Of a stretch of 64,000 nt of DNA, positions 46,252-56,812 are shown piece after piece. This DNA is from an uncultured Geobacteraceae bacterium (lineage in GTDB: Bacteria > Desulfobacterota > Desulfuromonadia > Geobacterales > Pseudopelobacteraceae). Each line of letters begins with the position of its first letter. The first letter of the stretch is position 1. The translations under genes and the position numbers were made by a program. Where the stretch lies: NCBI GenBank assembly GCA_903875605.1, contig CAIQWT010000060.1, positions 48,273-112,272 on the forward strand, in the 5' to 3' direction. The notes beneath the pieces are model-generated. The model was not told the origin of the DNA. It searched no databases and worked only from the letters and a program-made list of their open reading frames with translations.

Positions 46252-47424
46252 ATGGCAACTACCGAAACAATGACACTAAATATGGGACCTCAGCATCCAA
46301 GTACCCATGGGGTTCTGCGGCTCGTTCTTGAGCTTGACGGCGAGGTTGTCGTCAAGGTTACTCCTCATATCGGCTACCTGCACCGCGGTATAGAAAAACT
46401 GTCTGAATATCGTACCTATCACCAGATCCTGCCGCTGACAGACCGCCTTGATTATCTTGCTCCGATGAGCAACAATCTGGGCTACATTCTGGCAGTTGAA
46501 AAATTGATGGATGTAGAGGTGCCGGAGCGCGCTGAAACAATCAGAATTATCATGGCAGAATTAACTAGAATAGAATCACATCTTGTCTGGATAGCTTGCC
46601 ATGCCCTTGATATCGGTGCAATGACTGTTTTCATCTATGCATTCCGTGAGCGTGAAACCGTCATGGAGATATACGAGCTGATATCCGGTGCCCGTATGAC
46701 TTCCAACTTTTTCCGTGTTGGCGGCCTCTCACAAGATGTGCCTGATGAGTTTGTAAAAAAAGTCAGCGACTTTATCGATGTTATGCCAGGATACCTTGAT
46801 CAATATGAGGGACTTCTGACAACCAACCCGATCTGGCTGAAAAGAACTGTCGGTAACGGTGTAATATCGGCAGAAGATGCTATTGATATTGGTCTGACCG
46901 GTCCTGCACTGCGTGGGTCAGGTGTTGATTGGGATCTCCGTCGTGACAACCCTTACTGCGGTTATGAAAAATACCAGTTCAAAGTGCCTACAGGCGATAA
47001 ATGCGACACGTTTGATCGATATAAAGTCAGACTAGTCGAGATGCGTGAAGCCTGTAAAATTGTTCGTCAGGGTCTTGATAAGCTCAAGCCGGGTCCGGTG
47101 CTGGCAGATAGCCCGCAGGTCTGTTATCCACCAAAAGAGAGTGTTTACAATAGTATTGAAGGCCTGATTCACCACTTCAAGATCGCTTCTGAAGGCTTTG
47201 CAGCACCGGAAGGGGAGGTGTATCAGGGGGTCGAGGCACCTAAGGGCGAACTTGGATTCTATATTGTAAGCGACGGCGGTAACAAGCCGGAACGTCTGAG
47301 AATTCGTCCACCTTCTTTTGTTAATCTCCAGGCCATTGAGCAGATGAGTGTCGGTTCCATGATTGCCGACCTGGTTGCCGTAATAGGTACCTTGGACATC
47401 GTTCTTGGTGAAATAGATAGATAA
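46252..47424 (+). CDS. nuoD: NADH-quinone oxidoreductase subunit D
   Basis: MTLNMGPQHPSTHGVLRLVLELDGE; C-terminal DLVAVIGTLDIVLGEIDR. Confidence 0.98.
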   Translation: MATTETMTLNMGPQHPSTHGVLRLVLELDGEVVVKVTPHIGYLHRGIEKLSEYRTYHQILPLTDRLDYLAPMSNNLGYILAVEKLMDVEVPERAETIRIIMAELTRIESHLVWIACHALDIGAMTVFIYAFRERETVMEIYELISGARMTSNFFRVGGLSQDVPDEFVKKVSDFIDVMPGYLDQYEGLLTTNPIWLKRTVGNGVISAEDAIDIGLTGPALRGSGVDWDLRRDNPYCGYEKYQFKVPTGDKCDTFDRYKVRLVEMREACKIVRQGLDKLKPGPVLADSPQVCYPPKESVYNSIEGLIHHFKIASEGFAAPEGEVYQGVEAPKGELGFYIVSDGGNKPERLRIRPPSFVNLQAIEQMSVGSMIADLVAVIGTLDIVLGEIDR

Positions 47425-47453
47425 CTCCGCACGATTCAAAGGAGATGGCGCGC

Positions 47454-47966
47454 ATGAGTGACGCGGTAGCGCAACAGACAGAAGAGCTGGAACCGGTGAT
47501 TGACCTTTCCATAGCCGACACAGTAATTGATAAATATATAGATATTCCGGGTAACCTTATGCCGGTACTTCAAGGCGTTCAGGATGAGTACGGATATATA
47601 CCACGTGTTGTCGCCGACCACATTGCAGAGCGGCTAAATGTATATCCAAGCCAGATATACGGTGTGCTTACATTTTATTCCCAGTTCCACCTCAAGCCCC
47701 GTGGCAAGTTTATTATCAGGGTCTGTGTCGGAACTGCCTGTCACGTACAGGGCGCAACCAGAATTGTTGACACATTCTTCGATAAATTACATATCGGCCA
47801 TGCTGAAACTTCTCCGGACCTACGGTATACATTTGAGAAGGTTGCCTGTCTTGGGGCTTGCGGGATGGCGCCTTTGGCAATGGTCAACGATTCAACCTAC
47901 GGCGCGATGACAGTTCAAAAAGTTGAAGAAATAGTAGCTGATTACAACCAGAGACCATTGAAGTAG
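47454..47966 (+). CDS. nuoE: NADH-quinone oxidoreductase subunit E
   Basis: [2Fe-2S] motif CVGTACHVQGA...CLGACGMAP; RBS AAGGAG. Confidence 0.96.
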   Translation: MSDAVAQQTEELEPVIDLSIADTVIDKYIDIPGNLMPVLQGVQDEYGYIPRVVADHIAERLNVYPSQIYGVLTFYSQFHLKPRGKFIIRVCVGTACHVQGATRIVDTFFDKLHIGHAETSPDLRYTFEKVACLGACGMAPLAMVNDSTYGAMTVQKVEEIVADYNQRPLK

Positions 47967-48004
47967 CACGTAGCTCGAAACTATCCAGCAGGGGACATAG
48001 AGTC

Positions 48005-49786
48005 ATGAGCGAAAACGCAGGAATACAGATTCTTATCTGCCAGGGAACTGGCGGAATTTCGATGGGCGCCAAAGAAGTTGAGACAGCATTCATAACATTG
48101 CTTGCTCAAAAAGGCGTGGATGCAGTTGTCGGTAAGCGGTGTGACGTTATAAAAACCGGTTGCCGCGGTCTGTGTGCCAACGATGTTCTGGTTGATATAA
48201 TCACTCCCGAACAGGGTCGCGTAACCTATGACTTTGTCAAACCTGAAGAGGTTGAAAAAATTATTGACGAACATATCGTCAAAAAAGAGATTATCGAAAA
48301 ACGCAAAGCAAAACCTTACTATAACCAGTTTGTTGACGCCCAGATGCGTGTTGTAATGACGGGTTGCGGTCAAATCGATCCTGACAGTATCGATGCATAT
48401 AAAAATGAAGAAGGATTCAAAGCTATAGAGAAGTGCGTTAAATCAATGAAGCCGGAAGAAGTAATTGATGAAGTCAAGAAGTCAGGCCTTCGTGGCCGTG
48501 GCGGCGGCGGATTCCCGACCGGAATGAAATGGTCTTTCTGCAAAGCGACTCCAGGTGATCATAAATACCTGATCTGTAATGCTGACGAGGGCGATCCAGG
48601 CGCTTTTATGGACAGATCGCTTCTTGAAGGCGACCCCTACTGTATTATTGAAGGTATGATGATTGCCGCGTATGCAATCGGTTGTGACTTTGGTTATGTT
48701 TATGTTCGCGCCGAATATCCGTTGGCTGTGCAGCGTCTTCAGCACGCCATTGATGTCTGTTACGAAAAAGGCTATCTCGGAAAGAATATTCAGGGATGGG
48801 GTCTTGACTTCGATATGCGCATTAAAATGGGCGCCGGTGCTTTTGTTTGCGGTGAAGAAACTGCATTAATGGCTTCAATTGAAGGTCATCGCGGCATGAG
48901 TCGACCACGTCCTCCATTCCCGGCTGTTCGCGGTCTGTGGGGTAAACCGACTAACATTAATAATGTTGAGACATTCGGTAACGTTCGTCATATTATTAAC
49001 AAAGGTGGCGATTGGTACGCATCATTAGGTACTGAAACTACTAAAGGTACTAAAATATTTGCAGTAACCGGTAAAGTTAAGCACACCGGGCTCGTAGAAG
49101 TACCTGCCGGTATGAAAATCCGCGAAGTTATCTATGATGTCTGTGGCGGTATTGCTAACAACCGTAAATTCAAGGCTGTCCAGGCCGGCGGCCCTTCCGG
49201 CGGGTGTATTCCTGCTGAGATCCTTGATACTCCAGTTGACTATGATTCTCTGATTAAAGCCGGCGCAATGATGGGCTCGGGTGGTCTGGTTGTTATGGAT
49301 GAAACAACTTGTATGGTTGACGTATCACGATTCTTCCTTAATTTTACCAGGATGGAGTCTTGTGGCAAGTGCGTACCATGCCGAATTGGTCTGAAGGTAA
49401 TGCTCGACATTCTTGAGCGTATCACAGAGGGACGTGGTGTTCCTTCAGATATAGAAACGCTTCAGGATCTTGGCGTTGCCATCAAAAAAGCTTCACTTTG
49501 CGGTCTCGGACAAACTGCTCCGAATCCGATTCTTTCCACTATTAACTATTTCCGGCATGAATATGAAGCGCATATTAACGAGAAACGCTGTCCATCTAAC
49601 TGCTGTAAAGAGCTTCTGTTATGGCAGGTTGTTGAAGACAAGTGTGTCAAGTGTGGTGCGTGCAAAAAAGTCTGTCCGGTTGATGCAATAGTATGGGAAA
49701 AAGGCCAGTTAGCTTATCTCGACAAGGAAAAATGCACTAAGTGCACATCCTGCTATGACGCCTGTCGCTTTATGGCTCTAGAATAG
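48005..49786 (+). CDS. nuoF: NADH-quinone oxidoreductase subunit F with N-terminal thioredoxin-like and C-terminal 2x[4Fe-4S] ferredoxin domains
   Basis: GLRGRGGGGFPTGMKWSF, ESCGKCVPCRIG; N-terminal thioredoxin-like Cys residues (CQGTGG, GCRGLC); C-terminal CVKCGACKKVCP and CTKCTSCYDAC. Confidence 0.96.
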   Translation: MSENAGIQILICQGTGGISMGAKEVETAFITLLAQKGVDAVVGKRCDVIKTGCRGLCANDVLVDIITPEQGRVTYDFVKPEEVEKIIDEHIVKKEIIEKRKAKPYYNQFVDAQMRVVMTGCGQIDPDSIDAYKNEEGFKAIEKCVKSMKPEEVIDEVKKSGLRGRGGGGFPTGMKWSFCKATPGDHKYLICNADEGDPGAFMDRSLLEGDPYCIIEGMMIAAYAIGCDFGYVYVRAEYPLAVQRLQHAIDVCYEKGYLGKNIQGWGLDFDMRIKMGAGAFVCGEETALMASIEGHRGMSRPRPPFPAVRGLWGKPTNINNVETFGNVRHIINKGGDWYASLGTETTKGTKIFAVTGKVKHTGLVEVPAGMKIREVIYDVCGGIANNRKFKAVQAGGPSGGCIPAEILDTPVDYDSLIKAGAMMGSGGLVVMDETTCMVDVSRFFLNFTRMESCGKCVPCRIGLKVMLDILERITEGRGVPSDIETLQDLGVAIKKASLCGLGQTAPNPILSTINYFRHEYEAHINEKRCPSNCCKELLLWQVVEDKCVKCGACKKVCPVDAIVWEKGQLAYLDKEKCTKCTSCYDACRFMALE

Positions 49787-49842
49787 AGTTTTTGAATCAA
49801 ATCAGTAATGTACACGGTCAAACTCACTGAACAGAGGTTGAG

Positions 49843-52317
49843 ATGGTAAATCTTACAATTGATGACAAGCAGGTTACTGCACCCAGGACTGCTACAATTT
49901 ATGAAGCTGCCAAGATAAACGGGATTAAGATCCCTATACTTTGTCACGATAAAAAACTAAAGCCATTTGGCGCATGCCGTATGTGTCTTGTTGAAGTAGA
50001 ACAGATGAAGGGACGTCAGATTCCCGCCTGTACTACACCGGTAACCGAAGGAATGATCATTCGTACTACGACTCCGGATATAGTCAAGGCGCGTAAAATG
50101 GTTCTCGAGTTACTGCTGCTTAATCACCCGCTTGATTGCCCCGTATGCGATAAATCCGGTGATTGTGATCTGCAAAATCTGACATATGAATACAAAGTAA
50201 ACAGCAATCGGTTTAAAGACGAAAAATTCAATCACACGATAGACTATAATAATCCGCTGATTGAGCGGGATATGAACCGTTGTGTTTTATGTGGTAAATG
50301 CGCTCGAATTTGCGATGAAATAGTTAGCTACGGAGCTTTGACTTTTATAGACCGTGGTATTGAAACAAAAATAGGTTGTGAATTTGATGATGGTCTGAAT
50401 TGTGAATTCTGCGGATCATGTATATCTGTGTGCCCAGTTGGATCTCTGCTTGCCCGTCCTTTCAAGCATAAGGCCCGCTTTTGGGCGATGACCAAGCATA
50501 CATCTGTTTGCAGTTATTGTGGCACAGGCTGCAATCTTACACTTGGCGTTAAAGACAATAAGGTTTTAACAACAATCTATGATGAGGAACAGGGTTTCCA
50601 TAAAGGGCAGCTTTGTGTACGTGGTCGTTTTGGTTACCAGTTTATTAATAGTACTAAGCGATTAACTAAGCCGTTGATTAAAAAGAACGGCAGATTGATT
50701 GAATCAACCTGGGACGAGGCTCTTGAACTAGTTGCCGGTCGTCTTAAGGGAGGCACAGAAGTTGCCGCTCTTGCAACTCCGCGTCTTACTAATGAGGAAC
50801 TTGCTCTCTTCAAAAAACTTCTTCTGGAAAATATCGGCACTAAAAACTTTGACCATGCTGCAGGATTCGCTCACGCCGCACTTACTGATGGTCTTGAAAA
50901 AAGTTTTGGTACGCCGGCATCCTCTGCAAGTATACTTGACATCCAAAAAAGTGATTTCCTTCTCGTAATTAAAACGGATGCGTATGAAACTCATCCGGTA
51001 GTTGGTTTTGAAATAAATATGGCTGTTAAAAATAAGGGTTCTAAGCTCAATATTATTTCTGACAAACGTGGTAAGCTTTCAAAACTTCCTGAGACAAATA
51101 CATTTGTCCACGTTCCTGGAAGTGAAGTCGCTGTATTGAATGCCTTAGCCAAAATTATTCTGGACGAAAAACTAGTTAGTGCAGCTGCAGCATCCGTCCC
51201 AGGTTATGCCGAACTTGAAAAAGCATTGGTGCCATTTAGCGCCGAAGCGGTGTCTGTACAGAGTGGCATTGCTGCCGCTGATATAAAAAAGCTTGCCTAT
51301 GAATATGCCGCAGCAGAAAAAGCGCTGATTATATTTCCAATAGGGCAGGGTTATGCTGGACATGCTGCTGATCTTGCGAGTGCAGTTGCGAATCTGGCAA
51401 TCCTGACTGGTAAATACGATAAAGAAGGATGCGGAGTCCTTTGCCTCTCCGAGAAAAACAACAGTCAAGGGGCTGTGGATGTCGGCTTTTACGCACAAGA
51501 TGGTGCTTTAGGCGGCTTACAGATTCTTGACGCCTGTTCAACCGGCACAGTCAAGACACTTTTCATTGCTGGTGAAAACCCGCTGACCTCGTACCCTGAT
51601 CGCAGTAGGGTCAAGGCTGCGCTTGAGGCAGTTGAGTTTTTGGTAGTTTCTGAAATGTTCCTTACCGAGACCGCTGCAATGGCAGATGTTGTGCTACCCG
51701 TCTGCTCATTTGCTGAAAAAGATGGTACTTTTACCAGTACGGATCGTCACGTTCAATACTTCAAAGCAGCAATTCGTAAAAGCGTTCAGATTAAGAGCGA
51801 TCATGAAGTGTTCTCAGCTCTGATAACTCTGCTTGGCGGGACAGCCCCAACGTCTCCATCAGCAACTTTTAGCGAAATTGCTTCAAAGACACCTGGGTAC
51901 TCTGGTTTAAGTCATGTATCTCTCCGCAAAGACGGCGCTTATGCTCCTGTTGTAATTACTCCGTCGCTTGTTGTGACGCAAGTTGCGCCTTACAAAACAG
52001 TTGAACAAGGCAAGTTAGCGATGGTAACTGGCAGTGCCCTGTATCACAACGGCACTTTGTCACAGCACGGTGAAGGGCCTATGCATGTCTGTCCTGAAGG
52101 TTATATAGAATTATCGCGTGCTGATGCCACTGCCCAAAAAATTACTGATAGTGACATGATCAATGTATCTTCTTCAACCGGAAGTATGCAGCTCAAAGTA
52201 AAAGTGTCACCACGTATGCCAGCAGGTGTCGTATTTGTACCATATCATTTTAGTGAATCACCGATTAATACAATTTGGAGTGGCTCACCAGTTACTTTGG
52301 TTGCTCTTGCAAAATAA
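49843..52317 (+). CDS. nuoG: NADH-quinone oxidoreductase subunit G (molybdopterin oxidoreductase-like)
   Basis: [2Fe-2S] domain, CVLCGKCARICDE, CEFCGSCISVCPVGSLL, CSYCGTGCNLTLGV. Confidence 0.95.
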   Translation: MVNLTIDDKQVTAPRTATIYEAAKINGIKIPILCHDKKLKPFGACRMCLVEVEQMKGRQIPACTTPVTEGMIIRTTTPDIVKARKMVLELLLLNHPLDCPVCDKSGDCDLQNLTYEYKVNSNRFKDEKFNHTIDYNNPLIERDMNRCVLCGKCARICDEIVSYGALTFIDRGIETKIGCEFDDGLNCEFCGSCISVCPVGSLLARPFKHKARFWAMTKHTSVCSYCGTGCNLTLGVKDNKVLTTIYDEEQGFHKGQLCVRGRFGYQFINSTKRLTKPLIKKNGRLIESTWDEALELVAGRLKGGTEVAALATPRLTNEELALFKKLLLENIGTKNFDHAAGFAHAALTDGLEKSFGTPASSASILDIQKSDFLLVIKTDAYETHPVVGFEINMAVKNKGSKLNIISDKRGKLSKLPETNTFVHVPGSEVAVLNALAKIILDEKLVSAAAASVPGYAELEKALVPFSAEAVSVQSGIAAADIKKLAYEYAAAEKALIIFPIGQGYAGHAADLASAVANLAILTGKYDKEGCGVLCLSEKNNSQGAVDVGFYAQDGALGGLQILDACSTGTVKTLFIAGENPLTSYPDRSRVKAALEAVEFLVVSEMFLTETAAMADVVLPVCSFAEKDGTFTSTDRHVQYFKAAIRKSVQIKSDHEVFSALITLLGGTAPTSPSATFSEIASKTPGYSGLSHVSLRKDGAYAPVVITPSLVVTQVAPYKTVEQGKLAMVTGSALYHNGTLSQHGEGPMHVCPEGYIELSRADATAQKITDSDMINVSSSTGSMQLKVKVSPRMPAGVVFVPYHFSESPINTIWSGSPVTLVALAK

Positions 52318-52380
52318 TACGGTTACTCACAGTAACCATTCGAATTAACTAATTTCACACAAGCAAAGAAAGAGGGACAG

Positions 52381-53445
52381 ATGGGAATCGAGATATTAGG
52401 ACTGCCGATGATGTATTACATCGCCATGGTTGCCAAGGTCCTGCTGGCATTTGTCTTTGTGCTGCTGACCGTCGCCTATGCCACATATGCCGAGCGTAAA
52501 ATAATTGGCCATATGCAGGTTCGTCTGGGGCCTATGCGTACAGGATGGCACGGTTTATTACAGCCGATTGCAGATGGGCTTAAACTTTTCTTTAAAGAAG
52601 AGATTATACCTTCGCAGGCAAGCACCTTTGCATTCCTGGTTGCTCCACTTATTGCACTCATACCGGCGTTTATAACCTTTGCTGTCATTCCTTTTGGTGG
52701 CGTAATTGAAGTAGCCGGTTACAAAATACCACTCCAGATTGCGGCTTATTATGACACGACTGCCGGACAGGTTTTTGATGTAAATGTCGGCGTGCTATAC
52801 ATTCTTGCAATGTCTTCACTTGGTGTTTATGGCATTGTTCTGGCTGGTTGGGCGTCAAACAGTAAGTATTCACTTATGGGTGGTCTGCGCGCCTCGGCTC
52901 AGATGATATCGTATGAACTTGCGGCTGGTCTGTCCATCATCGCCGTGTTTATGCTTTCCGGGACGCTTTCACTTACTAAAATTGTTGAGCTTCAATCAGG
53001 AATGGGCGGCTTTGAGTGGTACCTGTTTAAACAACCTCTTGCTGCGTTTATGTTCTTCATATGCTCGCTTGCAGAAATTAACCGTACTCCTTTTGATTTA
53101 CCTGAAGCCGAAACTGAGTTGGTCTCCGGTTTCTGTACTGAATATTCATCAATGAAATACGCTATGTTCTTTATGGCTGAGTATGCAAACATGGTTACCG
53201 TTTGTGCGCTGACTGTCACACTTTTTCTTGGTGGTTGGAATGGCCCTTTAACCAACGCAATGCCGCTTCTTGGTCCAGTATACTTTGTAGCAAAAGTTTA
53301 TTTCCTCATGTTTGTCTGTATGTGGATTCGTGCAACACTGCCACGCTACCGATATGACCAATTAATGCACCTTGGCTGGAAAGTATTTATTCCCGTGGCA
53401 CTCGTAAATATAGTGGTTACAGGAATTATCGGGTATTTTTTGTAA
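52381..53445 (+). CDS. nuoH: NADH-quinone oxidoreductase subunit H
   Basis: YAERKIIGHMQVRLGPMRTGWHGLLQPIADGLKLFFKE; EINRTPFDLPEAETELVSGFCTEYSSMKYAMFFMAEY. Confidence 0.98.
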   Translation: MGIEILGLPMMYYIAMVAKVLLAFVFVLLTVAYATYAERKIIGHMQVRLGPMRTGWHGLLQPIADGLKLFFKEEIIPSQASTFAFLVAPLIALIPAFITFAVIPFGGVIEVAGYKIPLQIAAYYDTTAGQVFDVNVGVLYILAMSSLGVYGIVLAGWASNSKYSLMGGLRASAQMISYELAAGLSIIAVFMLSGTLSLTKIVELQSGMGGFEWYLFKQPLAAFMFFICSLAEINRTPFDLPEAETELVSGFCTEYSSMKYAMFFMAEYANMVTVCALTVTLFLGGWNGPLTNAMPLLGPVYFVAKVYFLMFVCMWIRATLPRYRYDQLMHLGWKVFIPVALVNIVVTGIIGYFL

Positions 53446-53488
53446 CACGCTGAATTAGTAACGTTATTTCAGAGACGAGGATGAACAC

Positions 53489-53890
53489 ATGAATCCGATT
53501 ACACCAATAATAAACGGCATGAAGATTACATTAAAGCACATGTTCATGAAGCCGGTGACGTTGCAGTACCCAACCGAGCGTCCGCAGGTTGCAGAGCGTT
53601 TTCGTGGACTTCACGGTTTAAAGGTTTCACACAGTAAAGCAAAATGTGTTGCCTGCTACCTTTGTCCGACTGTATGCCCTGCTAAATGTATAACTGTTGA
53701 GGCTGCCGAAGACTCAAATCACGACAAGTATGCATCCGTTTATGAAATAGATATGCTTCGTTGCATCTTCTGTGGCTATTGTGTCGAAGCCTGCCCGGTT
53801 GACGCTCTCAAGATGACAGGTGAGTTCGAACTGGCTAATTATAAACGAGAAGATTTTATCTACTCTAAAGAACGTCTCTTAGAAAAGTAA
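53489..53890 (+). CDS. nuoI: NADH-quinone oxidoreductase subunit I
   Basis: Two 4Fe-4S motifs: CVACYLCPTVCP and CIFCGYCVEACPVDAL. Confidence 0.97.
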   Translation: MNPITPIINGMKITLKHMFMKPVTLQYPTERPQVAERFRGLHGLKVSHSKAKCVACYLCPTVCPAKCITVEAAEDSNHDKYASVYEIDMLRCIFCGYCVEACPVDALKMTGEFELANYKREDFIYSKERLLEK

Positions 53891-53903
53891 TAAGGAGCAG
53901 TGC

Positions 53904-54407
53904 ATGGAAACCCTTTTCTTTCTGATCATATCGTTGGTGGCAATAGTATCGGCGATCCTTGTGATCACCTGCAAGAACCCGATTAATAGTGCACTGGCGC
54001 TTATCATGACGTTCTTCTGCCTTGCAACATATTACGTTATGCTGGACGCACCTTTTATGGCTGCCGTTCAGGTAATGGTGTATGCAGGTGCTATTATGGT
54101 TTTGATGGTGTTCACTATCATGCTGCTGAATGTACGAGTGGATGCTTCGAAAAAACATTCTCATAAGCTCATTTTTGGCACAATAGTAGGCTTTTTTACA
54201 CTGATAAACATTGTCGTTGTCCTTGTTAAAAGCCGGGCAGCACTGCCAACAGGCCCTTACACTGGCGACATGATTAAAAATATCGGTCACACGGAGCTTA
54301 TTGGAAGAGAAATATTTACTAACTTTCTATTACCATTTGAAATAACCTCGATACTTTTGTTAGTTGCAATAGTCGGCGCTGTTATTCTGGCCAAGAAAAA
54401 AATATAA
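53904..54407 (+). CDS. nuoJ: NADH-quinone oxidoreductase subunit J
   Basis: Five-TM protein with [21 protein letters not shown]. Confidence 0.95.
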   Translation: METLFFLIISLVAIVSAILVITCKNPINSALALIMTFFCLATYYVMLDAPFMAAVQVMVYAGAIMVLMVFTIMLLNVRVDASKKHSHKLIFGTIVGFFTLINIVVVLVKSRAALPTGPYTGDMIKNIGHTELIGREIFTNFLLPFEITSILLLVAIVGAVILAKKKI

Positions 54408-54421
54408 GAGGGATCTATTTC

Positions 54422-54724
54422 ATGGAAAACCTTAACAGTTATCTCATCGTTAGCGCCATACTCTTTACAATCGGTACGATAGGCGTCCTGACCCGTAAAA
54501 ACGCTATCGTAATTTTCATGTGTATTGAGCTTATGCTAAATGCCGTCAACCTTACTTTTGTAGCTTTTTCCCGCCACCTTGGCAATCTGGATGGTCAGGT
54601 TTTTGTCTTCTTCATAATGACAGTAGCCGCAGCAGAAGCAGCCGTCGGTCTGGCACTTATCATTGCGTTCTTCAACAACAAAGAGTCAATTGATGTTGAA
54701 GACATAAATTTAATGAAGTGGTAA
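54422..54724 (+). CDS. nuoK: NADH-quinone oxidoreductase subunit K
   Basis: [31 protein letters not shown]...[17 protein letters not shown]. Confidence 0.97.
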   Translation: MENLNSYLIVSAILFTIGTIGVLTRKNAIVIFMCIELMLNAVNLTFVAFSRHLGNLDGQVFVFFIMTVAAAEAAVGLALIIAFFNNKESIDVEDINLMKW

Positions 54725-54779
54725 AACAGTAGCCCACCCCTTACGACAATGTTTAACGATTGCATAAAAGGAGTCTTAC

Positions 54780-56774
54780 ATGTTTGACAACGTATGGCTA
54801 ATACCGCTATTCCCTCTAATCGGGTTCATTATTAATGGACTCTTTGGGAAAAAAATCAAGAATGAGGCTGTTATCGGCGGAATTGGAACGCTGATGATCT
54901 TCTTGTCATTCTTGGTATCGTGCGGAATACTCATGCAGATGATCGGTCTGCCTCCGGAACAGCGAGTCTTTGAAAAAGTACTTTTCCCTTGGATTCACTC
55001 CGGTAACTTTAAGGCCGATATGGCTTTTCTGGTAGACCCACTGTCAGTGATTATGATCATGGTGGTTACTGGCGTCGGTTCGCTGATACATCTCTATTCC
55101 ATAGGCTACATGCACGGAGAAGAGGGCTTTTATCGTTTCTTTGCTTATCTGAATCTATTCTGTATGTCGATGCTACTACTGGTACTCGGCAGTAATATGC
55201 TGGTAATGTTCATCGGATGGGAAGGAGTTGGTCTCTGCTCTTATCTCCTGATCGGTTACTATTTCCACAAAAAATCTGCTGGTGACGCCGCTAAAAAAGC
55301 TTTTGTCATGAATCGTGTGGGTGACTTTGGGTTTTTGATTGGTCTATTTACACTATACTGGTGGTTCGGTAGCAACCACAACATCTGGACAGTTAATTTC
55401 ATGGAAATTAAAGCAGCATCACATCTTCTGCCATACGGCGGTGTAGTTACTTTTGCCACCTTATGCTTTTTTGTTGGTGCAACAGGCAAGTCGGCACAGA
55501 TTCCTCTTTTTACCTGGCTTCCTGACGCAATGGAAGGCCCAACACCTGTATCAGCTCTTATTCACGCTGCAACCATGGTTACGGCTGGTGTCTACATGAT
55601 TGGCCGCATGAGTTTCGTATTTGTAAAATCACCTGAAACAATGATGGTAATTGCCGTTGTGGGCGCAGCAACAGCAATTTTTGCAGCAACCATTGGTACT
55701 GCACAAAATGATATTAAACGGGTTCTGGCTTATTCTACAGTTTCCCAGCTCGGTTTCATGTTCCTTGCTATGGGTGTTGGTGCCTTTAGTGCCGGTATCT
55801 TCCATCTAATGACACACGCTTTCTTTAAGGCCTGTCTATTCCTTGGGTCTGGTTCGGTTATTCACTCAATGCATCATGCACTGCACAAGGTACATGCTCA
55901 TGATGATGCCCAGGATATGCGTAATATGGGTGGTCTGCGTAAGGCCATGCCGATTACTTTTATAACCTTTCTCGTATCCACTATTGCAATCTCCGGTATC
56001 CCGGGATTCTCAGGTTTCTTCTCGAAAGACGAAATCCTTTGGATGGCTTTTGCCAATCCATACCATGGTAATCTCAATATTGTTCTTTGGGGTATTGGTG
56101 CTATAGCTGCATGTTTCACAGCTTTCTACATGTTCCGCCTTGTATTCATGACATTCTTCGGTGAGTGCCGGATAAATCCTAAAGCCAAGAGTTATCTCCA
56201 TGAGTCTCCTCTTGTGATAACTATTCCGCTGATGGTTCTTGGTACATTAGCAGCGGTTGGTGGTTATCTCGGTATGCCTAAAATCCTTGGAATGTTACCA
56301 AACTACTTTGAACACTGGTTAGATCCAGTCTTTGAACTTGCCAACGAATATGGCAGTAAATATGCTCACCACGGTGCACATCCGAGTCATGCAATTGAAT
56401 GGGGACTAATGGGTTTGTCTGTTGTTATCGCGCTGGTTGGAATTGCGATCGCATTTACAATGTATGTTAAAAACACCGAATTGCCTGGTAAATTTGTGGC
56501 AACATTTCCGACACTTCACAGGGTTGTCTATAACAAGTGGTATGTGGATGAACTGTATGATTATGTTTTTGTAAATCCTTGCAAGTCTTTCGGCCAGTTT
56601 CTCTGGAAAGGTTTTGATGTCCTTGTTATTGACGGCATAGTTAACGGCGTAGCCAATGTTGTAATGGGGTTCAGTGGAATCTTCCGGTATCTTCAGTCCG
56701 GTTATATATACAACTACGCATTTTCAATGGTACTCGGTGTTGTTGTAATGCTTGGCTACTTCATTTTTAAATAA
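54780..56774 (+). CDS. nuoL: NADH-quinone oxidoreductase subunit L
   Basis: FVMNRVGDFGFLIGLF, TWLPDAMEGPTPVSALIHAATMVTAGVYMIGR. Confidence 0.98.
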   Translation: MFDNVWLIPLFPLIGFIINGLFGKKIKNEAVIGGIGTLMIFLSFLVSCGILMQMIGLPPEQRVFEKVLFPWIHSGNFKADMAFLVDPLSVIMIMVVTGVGSLIHLYSIGYMHGEEGFYRFFAYLNLFCMSMLLLVLGSNMLVMFIGWEGVGLCSYLLIGYYFHKKSAGDAAKKAFVMNRVGDFGFLIGLFTLYWWFGSNHNIWTVNFMEIKAASHLLPYGGVVTFATLCFFVGATGKSAQIPLFTWLPDAMEGPTPVSALIHAATMVTAGVYMIGRMSFVFVKSPETMMVIAVVGAATAIFAATIGTAQNDIKRVLAYSTVSQLGFMFLAMGVGAFSAGIFHLMTHAFFKACLFLGSGSVIHSMHHALHKVHAHDDAQDMRNMGGLRKAMPITFITFLVSTIAISGIPGFSGFFSKDEILWMAFANPYHGNLNIVLWGIGAIAACFTAFYMFRLVFMTFFGECRINPKAKSYLHESPLVITIPLMVLGTLAAVGGYLGMPKILGMLPNYFEHWLDPVFELANEYGSKYAHHGAHPSHAIEWGLMGLSVVIALVGIAIAFTMYVKNTELPGKFVATFPTLHRVVYNKWYVDELYDYVFVNPCKSFGQFLWKGFDVLVIDGIVNGVANVVMGFSGIFRYLQSGYIYNYAFSMVLGVVVMLGYFIFK

Positions 56775-56812
56775 CTATTTCATTAGCACTTTGTATAAAG
56801 GAGCACGAATTC

